Source of the DNA: Chitinophaga sancti
GTDB taxonomy: Bacteria; Bacteroidota; Bacteroidia; Chitinophagales; Chitinophagaceae
Length of the DNA stretch: 64,000 nucleotides
Direction of reading: 5' to 3'
Assembly: GCF_034087045.1 (NCBI RefSeq)
Contig: NZ_CP139247.1
Span: 6,970,001-7,034,000 of the forward strand
Shown: positions 15,471-24,938 of the stretch, in pieces
Layout: each line of letters opens with the position of its first letter
How positions within the stretch are numbered: the first letter of the stretch is position 1
Notes under the pieces: model-generated
Databases searched by the model: none
Told to the model about the DNA's origin: nothing
What the model saw: the letters and a program-made list of their open reading frames with translations, nothing else
Position numbers and translations under genes: made by a program

Positions 15471-18113
15471 CTATCTGGTAATCAGTTCTATATATCCCTT
15501 GTATAGCTGTGGCCCACCAGCCATATTAATCCTGAGCACATAGTAATAAATGCCTGCACTCAACCCCTCTCCTTTCCAATTGTTATTGTAATTATCACTC
15601 CGATACACCTGGTTGCCCCAGCGATTAAAGATCTCCAATTGCGATCCGGGATAGAGGTCCAGTCCTTTGATCACGAACTGGTCGTTCTTTCCATCCCCAT
15701 TGGGAGTTATCACATTGGGTATAAAAAAGGTTGCACTGATGGCAGGTGTGGCCACTGTACTTGAATTATTTGAATTGTCAGGATCCGTTTCGTTGGCAGA
15801 AACAATGGCCGTATTCTGCAATACACCCGCTGCTGTAACACGGGCCTTGAATGATAAGGTAGCTGATTTCAACACCTTCAGTGTATCAATGTTCCAGACT
15901 ACTTCATTCACGGCCGCATTGTAGGTGGCATAACCTGTAGAAGGTGTGAGCGCTGTGGCGGAAGACAGGTTGTATGGAAAATCATCTGTGATGATCAGGG
16001 ATGTGGCATTGTCCAGTCCTTTGTTATACACTGTGAGCAGGAAAGAAATTTCATCTCCGATACCGATGGTGCCGACTGTTTCCAGTGTCTTCACAATACT
16101 TACATCCGCATTGGGTGCTTCGGTGAAAGCTACGTAACGGGTACAGGTGGCTTTTGTACTGGCGTCGGTGACAGTAACATATACACTGCCATTGGGTTGT
16201 GCGTTGGCAGAAATCGTACTGTACTTACCGTATGCATCTGCATGTGTACTTGTACTGGTTCCATCAGGAAAGCTCACGATGATAGATGCATTGGGGAGTG
16301 TGGTGCCGGTGATGACTATCTGCCCACCTACCTGTTTTACAGGTGTGTTGATAATAAACAGCGAGATCACAGATACCAGCTTCACCCTGATAGCGGCCGA
16401 GCAGGTATTCGCATCTTTTACAGTGATGCTGTAAGTACCTTCGGGCAATCTGCCAATGGTGCTGGTAGTCGCTCCTGTACTCCATTGCAGCGTATATGGC
16501 CCCACCCCACCAGTCGCAACGGCAGTCAGGCTACCCGTGGCATCGCCGGGGCAGCCAACTGATATTTGTGATACTGTAATACCGATTACATCCGGTTCAG
16601 TGATGATGGCAGTTTGTGAATCGGATACACAACTATTGGCACCGGTTACAGCAATACTATATGTGCCGGGAGCTAATCCTTTGAATACAGAGTCTGTCTG
16701 CCATGCACCACCATTAATAGCATATTGATTACCTGTACTGGAAGTAACTACCCTGATAATACCATCTTTCAACCCGTTGCAGGTCACATTTGCAGATGTG
16801 AGCGTGAAGGTAGGGGCTGAGGATACATAGACTTTCTTTGTCGCAGAGTCAATACAACCACTTGTCACGACCTCATATTTAATCGTGGCGATACCTCCTG
16901 ATACCCCATTTACGGTGCCGTTGCCATCTATAACAGCAACGGGCGTATTATTGCTGCTCCATTTACCACCAGCTACCGATACGTTCAGAGAGATCCGGTT
17001 ATTTGCACACAATGTACTGTCTCCGGTGATTGTAATAGCAGTAGTCGCTACTTTATCTTCATTGGCTACGATGTGTACGATTTCGCCGGCAGCTACAGAA
17101 ATAGCATTTACGGTGGCTGTGGAACCATCTGGATCATAAATGGAATAGCTGATTAGCTTCCAGCCACAAACACCTGTGGCAGTCAGGTTATAGGTGCCCG
17201 CAGTAACTGGTATGATCACACTATTATCTTTCTGAGTAGTACGTATCCTTTCACCATCCAGCCAGCTGGTAGTGGTACGGCTATAGATGGTGGTATTGTT
17301 ACTGCTCCAAACAGCGCCATCATAGGCGGTCGTTTTTGCCAGATCTGATTTTGCGGTGGCATCTGTGCTCCAGGTGGTGCCATTGTAATAAGCGCCATTC
17401 GCATAGATGTAACTTTGGCCATCAATGGCGATATCGGTGTATGCTGTGGTACTTATATTCGTAGGCGTACCGCCGGTAAAAGGAATAGTATATACCCCGT
17501 TCCCCACATAGACAACGGTGCCGTTATAAGGCTGAATATCCAAACGGGTAGCGGCGGCGCTGATACCCAATAATTGCGCCCAGCTATCGGCATAGGGTGC
17601 AACAGTACTGGTATTCGTCAGGATACTGCCATCTCCCCTGGTAATGGCGATACGGCCACCGCCATAGGCAATATCTACAGCGACAGTACCTGCATGAAAA
17701 GATGGGCGATAAATTGTATTGAGGGTAGTACCGTCGAAGAAGTAAGCCGTACCGGTAGCATCCACACTTACAAACTGACCGGCGCCGGCGCCATCGATGG
17801 CCACTGCCTGGTAACTCGTACTGCTCCACTGACTACTACCTGAAGGACGACGATAAATGGTATAGCTGGATTGGAGACTGGCCCATAGCTCTCCCCGCTC
17901 ACCTGCGCCAATGTCGCTGATGGGATTCAATGTAGAAGGAATGTCATTGAGAATAAAGCCCGTGCTTCCATTCAGTGAGAATTGGAAATCGGGCGATATG
18001 GTATCATCCTGGCTGTTAACGTGTAAGTAGATGTAACCTTGCTGTGGGTATGCTGCTTGCACGAAAAGTAAGAATATAAGTGACCATAATGTACTCCAGG
18101 CAGGTCGAGGCAT
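15471..18113 (-). CDS. Type IX-secreted surface protein with SprB-like repeats
   Basis: The start was set at 18113 (codon 22 of the longest frame) because the signal peptide follows it (M-P-R-P-A-W-S-T-L-W then a hydrophobic run to A-Y-P-Q-Q). The resulting protein has 880 residues. The first ~350 residues form a repetitive beta-propeller-like region. Two SprB-type repeats follow (V-T-C-N-G-L-K-D-G-I and V-G-C-P-G-D-A-T-G-S-L-T-A), then a DUF11 domain (A-D-V-S-I-V-K-T-L-E-T-V). The C-terminus is a CHU_C/type B gliding sorting domain (P-N-V-I-T-P-N-G-D-G-K-N-D, F-N-R-W-G-N-Q-V-Y). It is a likely cell-surface adhesin exported together with the adjacent PorP/SprF protein. Confidence 0.85.
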   Translation of the reverse strand: MPRPAWSTLWSLIFLLFVQAAYPQQGYIYLHVNSQDDTISPDFQFSLNGSTGFILNDIPSTLNPISDIGAGERGELWASLQSSYTIYRRPSGSSQWSSTSYQAVAIDGAGAGQFVSVDATGTAYFFDGTTLNTIYRPSFHAGTVAVDIAYGGGRIAITRGDGSILTNTSTVAPYADSWAQLLGISAAATRLDIQPYNGTVVYVGNGVYTIPFTGGTPTNISTTAYTDIAIDGQSYIYANGAYYNGTTWSTDATAKSDLAKTTAYDGAVWSSNNTTIYSRTTTSWLDGERIRTTQKDNSVIIPVTAGTYNLTATGVCGWKLISYSIYDPDGSTATVNAISVAAGEIVHIVANEDKVATTAITITGDSTLCANNRISLNVSVAGGKWSSNNTPVAVIDGNGTVNGVSGGIATIKYEVVTSGCIDSATKKVYVSSAPTFTLTSANVTCNGLKDGIIRVVTSSTGNQYAINGGAWQTDSVFKGLAPGTYSIAVTGANSCVSDSQTAIITEPDVIGITVSQISVGCPGDATGSLTAVATGGVGPYTLQWSTGATTSTIGRLPEGTYSITVKDANTCSAAIRVKLVSVISLFIINTPVKQVGGQIVITGTTLPNASIIVSFPDGTSTSTHADAYGKYSTISANAQPNGSVYVTVTDASTKATCTRYVAFTEAPNADVSIVKTLETVGTIGIGDEISFLLTVYNKGLDNATSLIITDDFPYNLSSATALTPSTGYATYNAAVNEVVWNIDTLKVLKSATLSFKARVTAAGVLQNTAIVSANETDPDNSNNSSTVATPAISATFFIPNVITPNGDGKNDQFVIKGLDLYPGSQLEIFNRWGNQVYRSDNYNNNWKGEGLSAGIYYYVLRINMAGGPQLYKGYIELITR

Positions 18114-18178
18114 AACTATATGGTGAATAAGCGGGATGAAGGGATAGCTCCCCCTTTCTAAATACACAGTTCTCAAAA

Positions 18179-18209
18179 CAAAGATATATTATTTGATACA
18201 ATTATACAA
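18179..18209 (-). promoter_or_regulatory. Bacteroidota-type promoter for the adhesin/PorP operon
   Basis: On the minus strand TATCTTTG (18186-18179) matches the phylum's -7 element TAnnTTTG exactly. It lies 20 bases downstream of a TTG -33 element (18209-18207). This spacing is ideal. Transcription would start near 18172, giving a leader of about 60 bases before the start at 18113 and excluding the longer start at 18176. Confidence 0.75.
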
Positions 18210-18291
18210 TATGATTAAATAATAATATTAATTTATTGAGACATAGTCAACAACGAAAAATTTACAAGCAAAATTTTTGGTAAATTGCATC

Positions 18292-18852
18292 ATGGATTTA
18301 TTAGGTTTTCTGCGTCAGGAATTCGATCTGCCTGCCAACATCTGCTCAGAACTGGAACTGGCTTTTACCTGCGAGACCCTGCCCAAACACCATAAACTCC
18401 TGCTACCGGATTCTTTGTCGAAAAAAGTATACTTTATTGAGTCTGGATTGCTACGGTCTTATTACACAAAAGACGACAAAGACATCACCCATTTCTTCTT
18501 TTCTGAAAATTCGTTTAGTCTTTCAATTGAGAGCGTCTTTTATAACACTCCCTCCCCCATCGGCCTTGAATTGTTGGAACCCTCAACCCTCCGCTGGATT
18601 TACTTCAATGACCTGGAAATATACATCAACAAATATAACCAACTGGAAAAACTGATGCGGATACTCCTGATTGACGTCATGAAAAAATTGTCAGAAAGGT
18701 TGTATATGACCCAGTTTCAGTCGGCCCAGGAAAGGTATAAAACCATACTGGAAAAGCACCCTGACATACTATTGAGAGCCCCATTAGGTCATATCGCATC
18801 TTACATCGGCATCACCCAGCAAAGACTGAGTGTGATCAGGAGTCAGAAATAA
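18292..18852 (+). CDS. Crp/Fnr family transcriptional regulator
   Basis: The ATG at 18292 (M-D-L-L-G-F-L) was chosen over 18277 because family members start this way. The 186-residue protein has a cNMP-binding-type beta-roll (V-Y-F-I-E-S-G-L-L-R-S-Y-Y near 50, then H-F-F-F-S-E-N-S-F) and a long dimer helix. It ends in a short HTH (L-G-H-I-A-S-Y-I-G-I-T-Q-Q-R-L-S-V-I-R), which is the usual Bacteroidota form of this family. It lies 96 bases upstream of the RND efflux operon on the same strand and may control it. The ligand is not predictable. Confidence 0.85.
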   Translation: MDLLGFLRQEFDLPANICSELELAFTCETLPKHHKLLLPDSLSKKVYFIESGLLRSYYTKDDKDITHFFFSENSFSLSIESVFYNTPSPIGLELLEPSTLRWIYFNDLEIYINKYNQLEKLMRILLIDVMKKLSERLYMTQFQSAQERYKTILEKHPDILLRAPLGHIASYIGITQQRLSVIRSQK

Positions 18853-18948
18853 GTACAACAATATCCTGTATCGGCATGTTTTTTAATATAGATTAAAAAT
18901 TACTCCGGAATCTTATTGAAATTTTGCCATATAATTAATGTAGTGCTT

Positions 18949-19983
18949 ATGTTACAGAAATGTACCTGCTGGCTCGCTGCCATCGTCCTCTTCACCAGCA
19001 GTTGTCATACAGGAGGCAAACCATCCTCTTCCCAGGATGCTGCCATTCCCGTGATTACCCAGACCGTTCAGACCACCACTGCCAGCCATGCCATCAACAT
19101 CAGCGGCAATATAGAAGGTAGTAAGACCGTACATCTTGGCTTTATGGTAGCCGGGAAGATCAATTATATCGCTGCCAACGAAGGACAGACCATTGCCAGC
19201 GGGCAACTACTCGCCAGTCTCGACCCGCAGAACTATGCCATTGCCAAGGAAATGGCGGATGCCAGTACCAACCAGGCACAGGATGAATTCAATCGGCTGA
19301 AAATTATGTATGACCGCAAGAGCATCAGTGAGAGCGACTTTAACAAGATCACCAATACCCTTGCACAGGCACGTGCACAGCAAAAACTACAAGCCAAGAA
19401 TCTTTCCGATACAAAACTCTTTAGCCCTATTAGCGGGGTTTTACTAAAGAAGAGCGCTGAAGCAGGTGAGATCACCAGTGCAGGGATGCCACTCTTCACC
19501 GTGTCAGATATTCGTACTGTGAAGGTAAATGCCTACATCCCGGAGAGTGAACTGAATAATGTGAAACTGGGACAGGAAGCTGCTGTACTGGTAGGCGCCG
19601 TGAATGAAACCTTCCATGGTAAGGTCACCGAAGTGGGAGCTGCCGCAGATGCTGCTGCCCGGGCCTTTACGGTAAAGATCTCCCTGGACAATCCTCAACT
19701 CCTGATCAGACCGGGAATGATCGCTGAAATCAAACTGGCCAGCGGCAATGTGAGCAATATCCTCGCAATTCCGGTGGAAGCAGTGATGCACGACATCGAC
19801 GGACAAACCTACGTGTACGCAGTAGATTCTCAGCGCCACCAGGCTTTCAAAAGAAAAGTAAGCATCGGCCAACTTAGTGGCAACCTGATGGAGATCACCT
19901 CTGGCCTGAATGCCGGCGAACAGATAGTGACCGGCGGTCAGCAAAAACTCAATGACGGTGCTGTTGTTTCTCTTTCTAAATGA
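18949..19983 (+). CDS. RND efflux periplasmic adaptor (membrane fusion lipoprotein)
   Basis: The start at 18949 gives a lipoprotein signal (hydrophobic run ending F-T-S-S-C19). The 344-residue protein follows the HlyD/AcrA adaptor plan. It has a barrel-sandwich half (I-A-A-N-E-G-Q-T-I-A-S-G-Q-L-L-A-S-L-D), a helical hairpin (K-I-M-Y-D-R-K-S-I-S-E-S-D-F-N) and a second lipoyl half (L-F-S-P-I-S-G-V-L-L-K-K). It ends with the beta-barrel and membrane-proximal domains (I-L-A-I-P-V-E-A-V). It bridges the inner-membrane pump and the TolC channel. Its stop overlaps the pump start by 4 bases (ATGA). Confidence 0.92.
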   Translation: MLQKCTCWLAAIVLFTSSCHTGGKPSSSQDAAIPVITQTVQTTTASHAINISGNIEGSKTVHLGFMVAGKINYIAANEGQTIASGQLLASLDPQNYAIAKEMADASTNQAQDEFNRLKIMYDRKSISESDFNKITNTLAQARAQQKLQAKNLSDTKLFSPISGVLLKKSAEAGEITSAGMPLFTVSDIRTVKVNAYIPESELNNVKLGQEAAVLVGAVNETFHGKVTEVGAAADAAARAFTVKISLDNPQLLIRPGMIAEIKLASGNVSNILAIPVEAVMHDIDGQTYVYAVDSQRHQAFKRKVSIGQLSGNLMEITSGLNAGEQIVTGGQQKLNDGAVVSLSK

Positions 19984-22900
19984 TCTTCATCATGAATCTT
20001 GTACAATCTGCTTTAAAATATAAACAGGTGACGTTGTCCGTACTACTGCTCGTATTTGCAGTAGGCGTGAACTCCCTGCTCACCATGCCCAGAAGGGAAG
20101 ATCCGAAAATCACGATCAGGCAGGGGCTGGTGATTGCTTACTTCCCCGGCGCCAATTCGGCACAGGTAGAAGACCAGGTGACGAAAAAACTGGAACAATA
20201 TCTTTTTCAGTTTGAAGAAGTAAGAAAAGATAAGACCTACTCCACCTCACAGGATGGCATGGTCATCGTGAATGTAGAACTGGGAGAAAAAGTAAAGAAC
20301 CCGGATGTATTTTGGAGCAAACTGCGGCACCAGTTATTGGTGGGTAAGTCTATCGACTTTCCGCAAGGTGTACGCGGACCCATTGTAAACTCTGACTTTG
20401 GGGATACGGAAGCACTCGTGATTGGTATTGAAAGTGATGCCGCGACTTATACCCAGCTAAAAGAATATGCACAGAAGATGGAAGATGCCATCCGAACCAT
20501 CAAAGCATCGTCCAAAATCAAACGCATTGGTGAACAGAAAGAACAGATCACCGTTACTTCTAATTCTGAAAAGCTGGCGCAATATGGTATCAATGTAACA
20601 CAGGTAACACGTGTGTTGCAATCACAGAATACCATTATGGCGACAGGTGAGGTAAAAACAGATGTGACCAAGGCACCTCTGTATACGACTGGTTACTATA
20701 ATACAGAGAACCAGATAGCCAACCAGATTGTGGGTACGACGAGAACAGGTGCAACTGTGCGTTTGGGAGATGTGGCCAGTATCAATCGTACTTATGCAGA
20801 TCCTTCTTCACTGATCACGGTAAATGGACACAAGGCTATGATGCTGACCGTGCAGATGCTGGAAGGCAACAACATTGTAAAATTTGGTGAAGCGGTGCAG
20901 CAGAAACTGGATGAGGTATCTAAACTCTTACCATCCAATGTACATATCACCACTATTGTGAATCAGCCGGGGTTGGTAGATGAAAACGTTTCTCACTTTA
21001 TCAGGGAGTTCTTCCTTGCGATCATTTCTGTAGTGATCGTCGTGATCTTACTGCTACCATTACGTATTGCGGCAGTAGCTGCTATGGCCATTCCGATGAC
21101 CATTGCGGTAACATTTGCCATTATGCACCTCCTGGGTATAGAATTGCACCAGGTATCACTGGCAGCATTGATCGTAGTATTGGGAATGGTGGTGGATGAT
21201 GCGATTGTAATTGCAGATAACTATGTAGAGCTGCTGGATGAAGGGAAAGACAGATGGACGGCGGCGTGGAAAAGTGCAACAGACCTGGTAGTACCTGTAT
21301 TGGCAGCAACGGTAACGATCATCGCTTCCTTTATGCCAATGGTACTGATCACAGGAGCGGTAGGTGAATTCATTGTAGCGTTACCAATTACAGTGGCCGT
21401 GGCATTGGGATCTTCCTTTATCGTGGCAATGGTGCTGACACCGTTGTTGTGCTTTACTTTCATCAAAAAAGGATTACATAGTCCGGAGAAGACGAAGAAG
21501 AGAAAGTCTTTACTTGACCGAATGCAGTATGCATATAACAGTGCATTGGACTGGTGCGTAGTGCATCCGAAGACGGTGATCATTGGTAGTGTATTGACGA
21601 TTCCATTGGCTGGTTTATTGTATACAAAAGGGATCAGACAGAAGTTCTTTCCTGCCGCAGAAAGGAACCAGTTTGTAGTAGAGCTGTGGATGCCAACAGG
21701 TACCAGACTGGAAAAGACGGATGATGCGATACACAGGCTCACTGCATTGATCAAAAACGATCCCCGTGTTACATCATATGCTACGTTTTCTGGCACGAGT
21801 GCACCGCGTTTCTACTACAACTATTCACCGGAAGTACCTGTGAGTAACTACGGACAGATTTTAATTAACACAACTACAGAAGCAACTACCAATGCTCTCT
21901 CTATGGAGCTGGAGCAAAAGGTAGCTGCTGCTGTACCGGAAGGTTTGCCACAGGTAAAACTGATGCAACAGGGCTCTGTGCTCAAGTCTCCGGTTGAAGT
22001 GCGTATTATAGGAGATGACATCAGCAGACTGAAACAGATTGGTGAAGAAGTACAGAAAATCGTTCAGAACACCAAAGGTAGTTATCTCGTAAGAAGTGAT
22101 TTTAGGGAAGACTATTATGGCGTAGGCATTCAGCTGAAAGATGAAGCTAACAGGCTTGGCTTTGCGACAGCCAGCATAGCTCAATCGGTTTATACAGGTT
22201 TTAGTGGTTACCCTGTATCTACAATGTATGAGGGCAACAACCCGATTGACATTGTATTGAGGCTGGATGAAAAAAGCCGTCGCAGCTTTAGTGACCTGGA
22301 AAACATGTACCTGGAATCTCCGGTTACAGGTGCCAGTGTGCCCCTGCGTCAGATAGCTTCCCTTATTCCTGAATGGCAGACGGGTAAGATCATGCACCGT
22401 AATGGTGTAAGAACATTGACCGTGCTGAGTGAAACGGCAGACAATGTATTGCCTGCCGACCTGCTGAAAGCGATTCAGCCGGCTATCAGCAAACTCACGC
22501 TGCCACCGGGTTACCAGATTGTATATGGTGGTGAAGATGCGAATAAGAAAGAGACATTCAGTCAGATGATGGTTGTACTCGCGATCAGTCTTGTAGCCAT
22601 CTTCTTCATACTGCTCTTCCAGTTCCGCAACCTGAAAGAAGCCACTATCATCATGCTCACCATTCCGCTCAGTTTATTCGGTGCCATGGCAGGGTTGTAC
22701 ATGACGCATAACAATTTCGGGTTTACGGCTTTTGTAGGCTTAATAAGTTTGTCAGGTATTGTAGTGCGAAATGCCATCATCCTCGTAGATCATACCAACG
22801 AACTGCTGAAGCATGGCATGGACATACGTACAGCAGCGATTGAATCAGGTAAGCGCAGGCTGCGGCCTATCTTCCTCACTGCGATGGCAGCGGCAATCGG

Positions 22901-23051
22901 GGTATTGCCTATGATCATCTCCGGCTCACCTATGTGGAGTCCGCTGGCCAGTGTGATTGCCGTAGGAGTGGTATGGTCTATGATCGTTGCCCTGCTCACC
23001 GTACCCGTTTTATATATCGTATGGATCAAACCGACTTCCGATGAAAAGTAG
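19980..23051 (+). CDS. RND efflux pump inner-membrane transporter
   Basis: This 1023-residue protein has standard RND length with 12 predicted spans. TM1 lies near residue 15-35. The porter domain begins with R-R-E-D-P-K-I-T and F-P-G-A-N-S-A-Q-V-E-D-Q-V. The TM4 proton-relay signature G-M-V-V-D-D-A-I-V-I-A-D-N carries the paired aspartates, and TM10-11 contain G-I-V-V-R-N-A-I-I-L-V-D-H and G-K-R-R-L-R-P-I-F-L-T-A. It expels small molecules using the proton gradient. The substrate class is unclear: drug-type (HAE) is more likely than metal. It is translationally coupled to the adaptor and to the TolC-like gene. Confidence 0.93.
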   Translation: MIFIMNLVQSALKYKQVTLSVLLLVFAVGVNSLLTMPRREDPKITIRQGLVIAYFPGANSAQVEDQVTKKLEQYLFQFEEVRKDKTYSTSQDGMVIVNVELGEKVKNPDVFWSKLRHQLLVGKSIDFPQGVRGPIVNSDFGDTEALVIGIESDAATYTQLKEYAQKMEDAIRTIKASSKIKRIGEQKEQITVTSNSEKLAQYGINVTQVTRVLQSQNTIMATGEVKTDVTKAPLYTTGYYNTENQIANQIVGTTRTGATVRLGDVASINRTYADPSSLITVNGHKAMMLTVQMLEGNNIVKFGEAVQQKLDEVSKLLPSNVHITTIVNQPGLVDENVSHFIREFFLAIISVVIVVILLLPLRIAAVAAMAIPMTIAVTFAIMHLLGIELHQVSLAALIVVLGMVVDDAIVIADNYVELLDEGKDRWTAAWKSATDLVVPVLAATVTIIASFMPMVLITGAVGEFIVALPITVAVALGSSFIVAMVLTPLLCFTFIKKGLHSPEKTKKRKSLLDRMQYAYNSALDWCVVHPKTVIIGSVLTIPLAGLLYTKGIRQKFFPAAERNQFVVELWMPTGTRLEKTDDAIHRLTALIKNDPRVTSYATFSGTSAPRFYYNYSPEVPVSNYGQILINTTTEATTNALSMELEQKVAAAVPEGLPQVKLMQQGSVLKSPVEVRIIGDDISRLKQIGEEVQKIVQNTKGSYLVRSDFREDYYGVGIQLKDEANRLGFATASIAQSVYTGFSGYPVSTMYEGNNPIDIVLRLDEKSRRSFSDLENMYLESPVTGASVPLRQIASLIPEWQTGKIMHRNGVRTLTVLSETADNVLPADLLKAIQPAISKLTLPPGYQIVYGGEDANKKETFSQMMVVLAISLVAIFFILLFQFRNLKEATIIMLTIPLSLFGAMAGLYMTHNNFGFTAFVGLISLSGIVVRNAIILVDHTNELLKHGMDIRTAAIESGKRRLRPIFLTAMAAAIGVLPMIISGSPMWSPLASVIAVGVVWSMIVALLTVPVLYIVWIKPTSDEK

Positions 23052-24363
23052 ATGCCTTCTCACACTCATTATATTCCTGCTCACGGCACCGTTGCTGCAT
23101 GCGCAACAACCGATGCCACTCGATTTGCAGCAGGCCATTGATCTCGCATTGCAACATAACAGGGCACTGCACATCAGGAAACTACAACAATCTGAGAAAA
23201 CAGCGAAACTGCATGAGGATGCCATCAGGCTATATCCTGCTGTCACTGTCAGCTCTGCGTATCAATATAACCAGAACCTGGGTGCATTGAATATTCCTGC
23301 CGGGTATTTTGGTTCTCTTCCACTTGGGGGGACCAATATTAATCTGCCCAATGAAGATGCTTCTTTTGAACTGGGTAAACACAATAACTTCAATGCAGGT
23401 GTGACCGTATACCAGCCCATTACCCAGCTGGGTAAGATCAAAGCAGGGATGGAAGTGAGTAAAACCGATGTGTTGATTGCAGAACAGGAAAGCAGAAAGG
23501 CTTCTTTGCAAATAAGGCAGGCGGTAGAAAAACTTTACTATGGCTTATTGATTAATCAGCAACAACAGATTACTGCCAATGCTAATCTGCAATTAGCACA
23601 GATGAAGCAGTTTGATGTAGAGAGCGCATTGCTGGCAGGGAAAACCGTAGACGCCAGCAAAGCTGGCCTGCAGGCAAATGTAGCAGATGAGGAACAAAAC
23701 CTGCTGAAGTTACAGATACAGGCAGACGATTACATGGCCGATCTGCAACAGCTGACAGGTATCACTGCGGACAGTGTGGTACTGGCAGAGGTGGATTACA
23801 ATCCACAACCCATCAGCGATAGTATTTCAGGTGATAACAATGTGGATATACGACTGGCGAATTTGACCCGGGTTAAAACCGAACAGGCGATCAAAGCAGC
23901 GCAACGTAGCTACCTGCCTGATTTTGGGTTGATGGCAGGATATACATACCAGACAGGGAATGTGCTTTATCCCAACAGCAATCCTTTTATAGGTGCATCT
24001 TTTAAATGGAATATCCAGGATATCTTTTCCAACAAACAGGTATTGCATCAGCGCAATTTCCAGCTGCAACAGTCTGCCGAAAACGTAGCAAATACACAGG
24101 AAATTGTGAACCATGATATTGCGAAAGCTAAAAGGCGTATAAATCAGGCAATTGCCCTGATCGCCGTAGCACAAAAAGCTGTAAATTTCCGGCAGGATGA
24201 GCTAAAAATACAACAGGACAAAAAAGATGCTGGCCTGAATATTGAAGCTGATCTGTTGACCACAAAATCAACGCTGGCCAAAGCGCAGGCAGACCTGCTG
24301 AGTGCTAAGCTCAATTACAGGATTGCCTTATCCGATCTGCGCATTTTGACTGGCGCTTATTAA
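23041..24363 (+). CDS. TolC-family outer-membrane efflux protein
   Basis: The start at 23041 gives a clear signal peptide (M-K-S-R-C-L-L-T-L then a hydrophobic run to L-L-H-A-Q) and overlaps the pump gene by 11 bases. The 440-residue protein shows two repeated OEP halves with long coiled-coil helices and a strand motif S-A-Y-Q-Y-N-Q in the first half. The second half has A-A-Q-R-S-Y-L-P-D-F-G-L-M-A-G-Y. It forms the trimeric exit duct of the RND pump encoded just upstream, completing a three-gene operon. Confidence 0.92.
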   Translation: MKSRCLLTLIIFLLTAPLLHAQQPMPLDLQQAIDLALQHNRALHIRKLQQSEKTAKLHEDAIRLYPAVTVSSAYQYNQNLGALNIPAGYFGSLPLGGTNINLPNEDASFELGKHNNFNAGVTVYQPITQLGKIKAGMEVSKTDVLIAEQESRKASLQIRQAVEKLYYGLLINQQQQITANANLQLAQMKQFDVESALLAGKTVDASKAGLQANVADEEQNLLKLQIQADDYMADLQQLTGITADSVVLAEVDYNPQPISDSISGDNNVDIRLANLTRVKTEQAIKAAQRSYLPDFGLMAGYTYQTGNVLYPNSNPFIGASFKWNIQDIFSNKQVLHQRNFQLQQSAENVANTQEIVNHDIAKAKRRINQAIALIAVAQKAVNFRQDELKIQQDKKDAGLNIEADLLTTKSTLAKAQADLLSAKLNYRIALSDLRILTGAY

Positions 24364-24374
24364 AAAGTATTCAC

Positions 24375-24809
24375 ATGAAAAGGATCGCATTTTTATTAAT
24401 TACCTTATTATTTTCCACGCAGGTATTGCTGGCACAAGACAAAATACTCGGTAACTGGCTGAATGAAGAAAAAGACGGGCGTATAGAGATTTATAAAACC
24501 GGGAATCAATATTTCGGGAAGCTGGTATGGGGGCGTGACCTCATGGAAGCGGATGGGAAGACACCCCGGAAAGACAGGACGGATACCAAGAATCCGGATG
24601 CTAAATTAAAGAGCCGGCAATTATTAGGGCTTGTTCTTTTGACCAACTTCAAGTATGATGATGGGGAATGGACAGGCGGAAAAATTTATGATCCCAAGAG
24701 TGGGAAGACTTATAGTTGTACGATGAAATTCAAAGGAGAGAAACTCGAAATAAGAGGGTATATCGGCATTTCCATGTTTGGAAGAACGACTGTGTGGACG
24801 AGGGGGTAA
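24375..24809 (+). CDS. DUF2147 secreted protein
   Basis: This 144-residue protein has a signal peptide (M-K-R-I-A-F-L then a hydrophobic run ending L-L-A-Q). Its lipocalin-like DUF2147 domain contains G-N-W-L-N-E-E-K-D-G-R-I-E-I-Y, G-K-I-Y-D-P-K-S-G-K-T-Y-S-C and L-E-I-R-G-Y-I-G-I-S-M-F-G-R-T. Family members are exported, and their ligand is unknown. It follows the TolC-like gene by 11 bases and may be co-transcribed with the pump. Its 3' end merges into a tandem repeat. Confidence 0.88.
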   Translation: MKRIAFLLITLLFSTQVLLAQDKILGNWLNEEKDGRIEIYKTGNQYFGKLVWGRDLMEADGKTPRKDRTDTKNPDAKLKSRQLLGLVLLTNFKYDDGEWTGGKIYDPKSGKTYSCTMKFKGEKLEIRGYIGISMFGRTTVWTRG

Positions 24810-24938
24810 GTTACCCGTGTTCCAGCTGGATAATCCAGGATGAATAGATGAGGGGGGGTAGTTACTCGTATTCCAGCTGGATAATCCAGGATGAATAGAC
24901 GAGGGCTAAGTTACTCGTGTTCCAGCGGTACAATCCAG
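24810..24938. repeat. Tandem repeat of about 50 bases, 2.5 copies, derived from an adjacent gene end
   Basis: Units begin with GTTAC[T/C]CG at 24810, 24861 and 24910 (spacing 51 and 49) and share TTCCAGC, ATCCAG and ATGAATAGA[T/C]GAGGG. The last, partial copy is the 3' end of the minus-strand HTTM gene (its final codons and stop at 24911). The upstream copies look like duplicated fragments of that end. Confidence 0.85.

Noticed and set aside
21221..22397. Long minus-strand frames inside the RND pump gene
   Set aside because: Shadows of a clearly conserved transporter; no start context or protein-like motifs.
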